In this document: piece after piece, positions 63,250 to 64,000 of the stretch
How positions within the stretch are numbered: position 1 is the stretch's first letter
Layout of the letters: each line of letters begins with the position of its first letter
From: Saccharomyces uvarum
Lineage: Eukaryota > Ascomycota > Saccharomycetes > Saccharomycetales > Saccharomycetaceae
Assembly: GCA_947243795.1 (NCBI GenBank)
Contig: OX365931.1
Coordinates: 1 to 64,000 of the forward strand
DNA: 64,000 nucleotides
Direction: 5' to 3'
The notes under the pieces: generated by a model
What the model was told of the DNA's origin: nothing
Database searches by the model: none
Seen by the model: the letters and a program-made list of their open reading frames with translations, nothing else
Translations under genes and position numbers: made by a program

Positions 63250-63361
63250 TCTTTAAAGATGAAAAAAATTGAAATTTTCGATATTGGTATGAAGATTTTA
63301 ACGAAATATTGACGAAATAGTACAATGAAAAACTCCGTAACATACTAAATAGCCGCCCACA

Positions 63362-63890
63362 ATGAAGATTGTCTTACAAATGGTCAGTCAAGCATCGGTA
63401 GTAGTCGATTCGAAAGTCATTTCAAGGTACGTTTCTACTTTATTGTTAGTTTTGATAGTGCTGTAAATTTTCTACTAACTTATTACAAATTAATTTACAT
63501 AACAGTATCAAAAATGGCTACATGCTCTTGGTAGGTATTTCCATTGATGATTCTATGGTCGAGGTGGAAAAATTATCCAGAAAGGTTCTCAACTTGAGGA
63601 TCTTTGAAGATGACTCCAAGAATTTGTGGAAGAAAAATATCCAAGAGGTTAACGGTGAAATTCTATCTGTGTCTCAGTTCACATTGATGGCAAGGACCAA
63701 GAAGGGGACGAAACCAGACTTCCATCTGGCTCAGAAGGGCCACATTGCTAAAGAGCTTTACGAAGAGTTTTTGAAGTTACTAAGAAACGATTTGGGTGAA
63801 GAGAAAGTTAAAGATGGTGAGTTCGGGGCCATGATGAGTTGTTCGCTGACCAACGAGGGTCCGGTTACAATAATACTTGACACTGATTAG
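63362..63890 (+). CDS. DTD1: D-aminoacyl-tRNA deacylase (two exons)
   Basis: Exon 1 (63362-63426) and exon 2 (63506-63890) join in frame to 149 residues (S. cerevisiae 150). The product begins MKIVLQMVSQASVVVDS. It hydrolyses D-amino acids from tRNA, and the family motifs SQFTLMA (about 78) and the GPVTIILD C-terminal motif are present. Splicing restores VISSIKNGYMLLVG across the junction, as in S. cerevisiae. The 149 residues end one residue earlier than S. cerevisiae. Confidence 0.97.
63427..63505 (+). other. DTD1 spliceosomal intron (79 nt)
   Basis: The 5' splice site is GTACGT rather than the common GTATGT. The branch site is the perfect TACTAAC at 63473-63479, and the 3' site AACAG ends at 63505, 26 nt after the branch sequence. 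Removal gives the conserved reading frame. Confidence 0.93.
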
Positions 63891-64000
63891 TCTAAATGAA
63901 CTTTATAAGCATATGCACGACTGAATAGAATATGGCATACTTTTTTTTAATCTTCTTCTTTTCCAGATTGTTTTTTGTCATAGAAAGTGTTACGATATTA

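Overview
The window is nuclear DNA from a Saccharomyces yeast: the left subtelomere and proximal left arm of the chromosome that corresponds to S. cerevisiae chromosome IV. From about 18.4 kb rightward the genes and orientations match the S. cerevisiae series YDL241W, LRG1, ADY3, GUD1, AIM6, PHO13, YPD1, GYP7, MFG1, OST4, BRE4, PTP1, SSB1, HO, GCS1, SHS1, WHI4, HBT1, FMP45, CDC13, DTD1. The proteins differ from the S. cerevisiae sequences I remember by scattered substitutions and small indels. The distal part carries FSY1, a fructose/H+ symporter gene typical of the S. uvarum / S. eubayanus lineage and its lager hybrids. That lineage is my best guess; I cannot separate the two species from sequence alone.

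Layout. 1-3.7 kb is strand-asymmetric (C/A/T-rich) subtelomeric DNA related to the yeast X element, with a recurring ACGGAYGCTA motif, ACS-like sites and short tandem repeats. 3.98-9.63 kb holds three genes: an YNL134C/YLR460C-type reductase, ZPS1 (zinc-regulated secreted protein) and a bacterial-looking ABC-F ATPase that has no counterpart I know in S. cerevisiae. 10.0-14.8 kb is decayed: a gene-end fragment, a second X-like block and C-rich sequence without convincing genes. FSY1 lies at 15.4-17.1 kb, and a last X-core fragment at 17.84 kb marks the inner edge of the variable region. From 18.48 kb to the end the region is ordinary, compact and syntenic; the large gaps are the 2.5 kb before LRG1 and the 3.1 kb HO promoter.

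How the parts work. The distal genes look like condition-specific accessory functions (zinc scavenging, fructose uptake at low sugar, possibly ribosome protection or a regulatory ABC-F role). Their promoters carry matching signals: two Zap1-like sites inside a perfect inverted repeat before ZPS1, and Mig1-like sites before FSY1. The core genes cover Rho/cell-wall signalling (LRG1), meiosis (ADY3 with a URS1 site), purine salvage (GUD1 with GATA sites), osmosensing phosphorelay (YPD1), trafficking (GYP7, GCS1), filamentation (MFG1), glycosylation (OST4), translation-coupled folding (SSB1), mating-type switching (HO), septins (SHS1), cell size (WHI4), polarity (HBT1), eisosomes (FMP45) and telomeres (CDC13).

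The most striking non-coding structure is the HO promoter. There about 18 copies of a ~33 bp unit appear to combine an a1-alpha2 operator with an SBF site (CACGAAA). I saw no Ty element or LTR, no tRNA gene and no CRISPR-like array.
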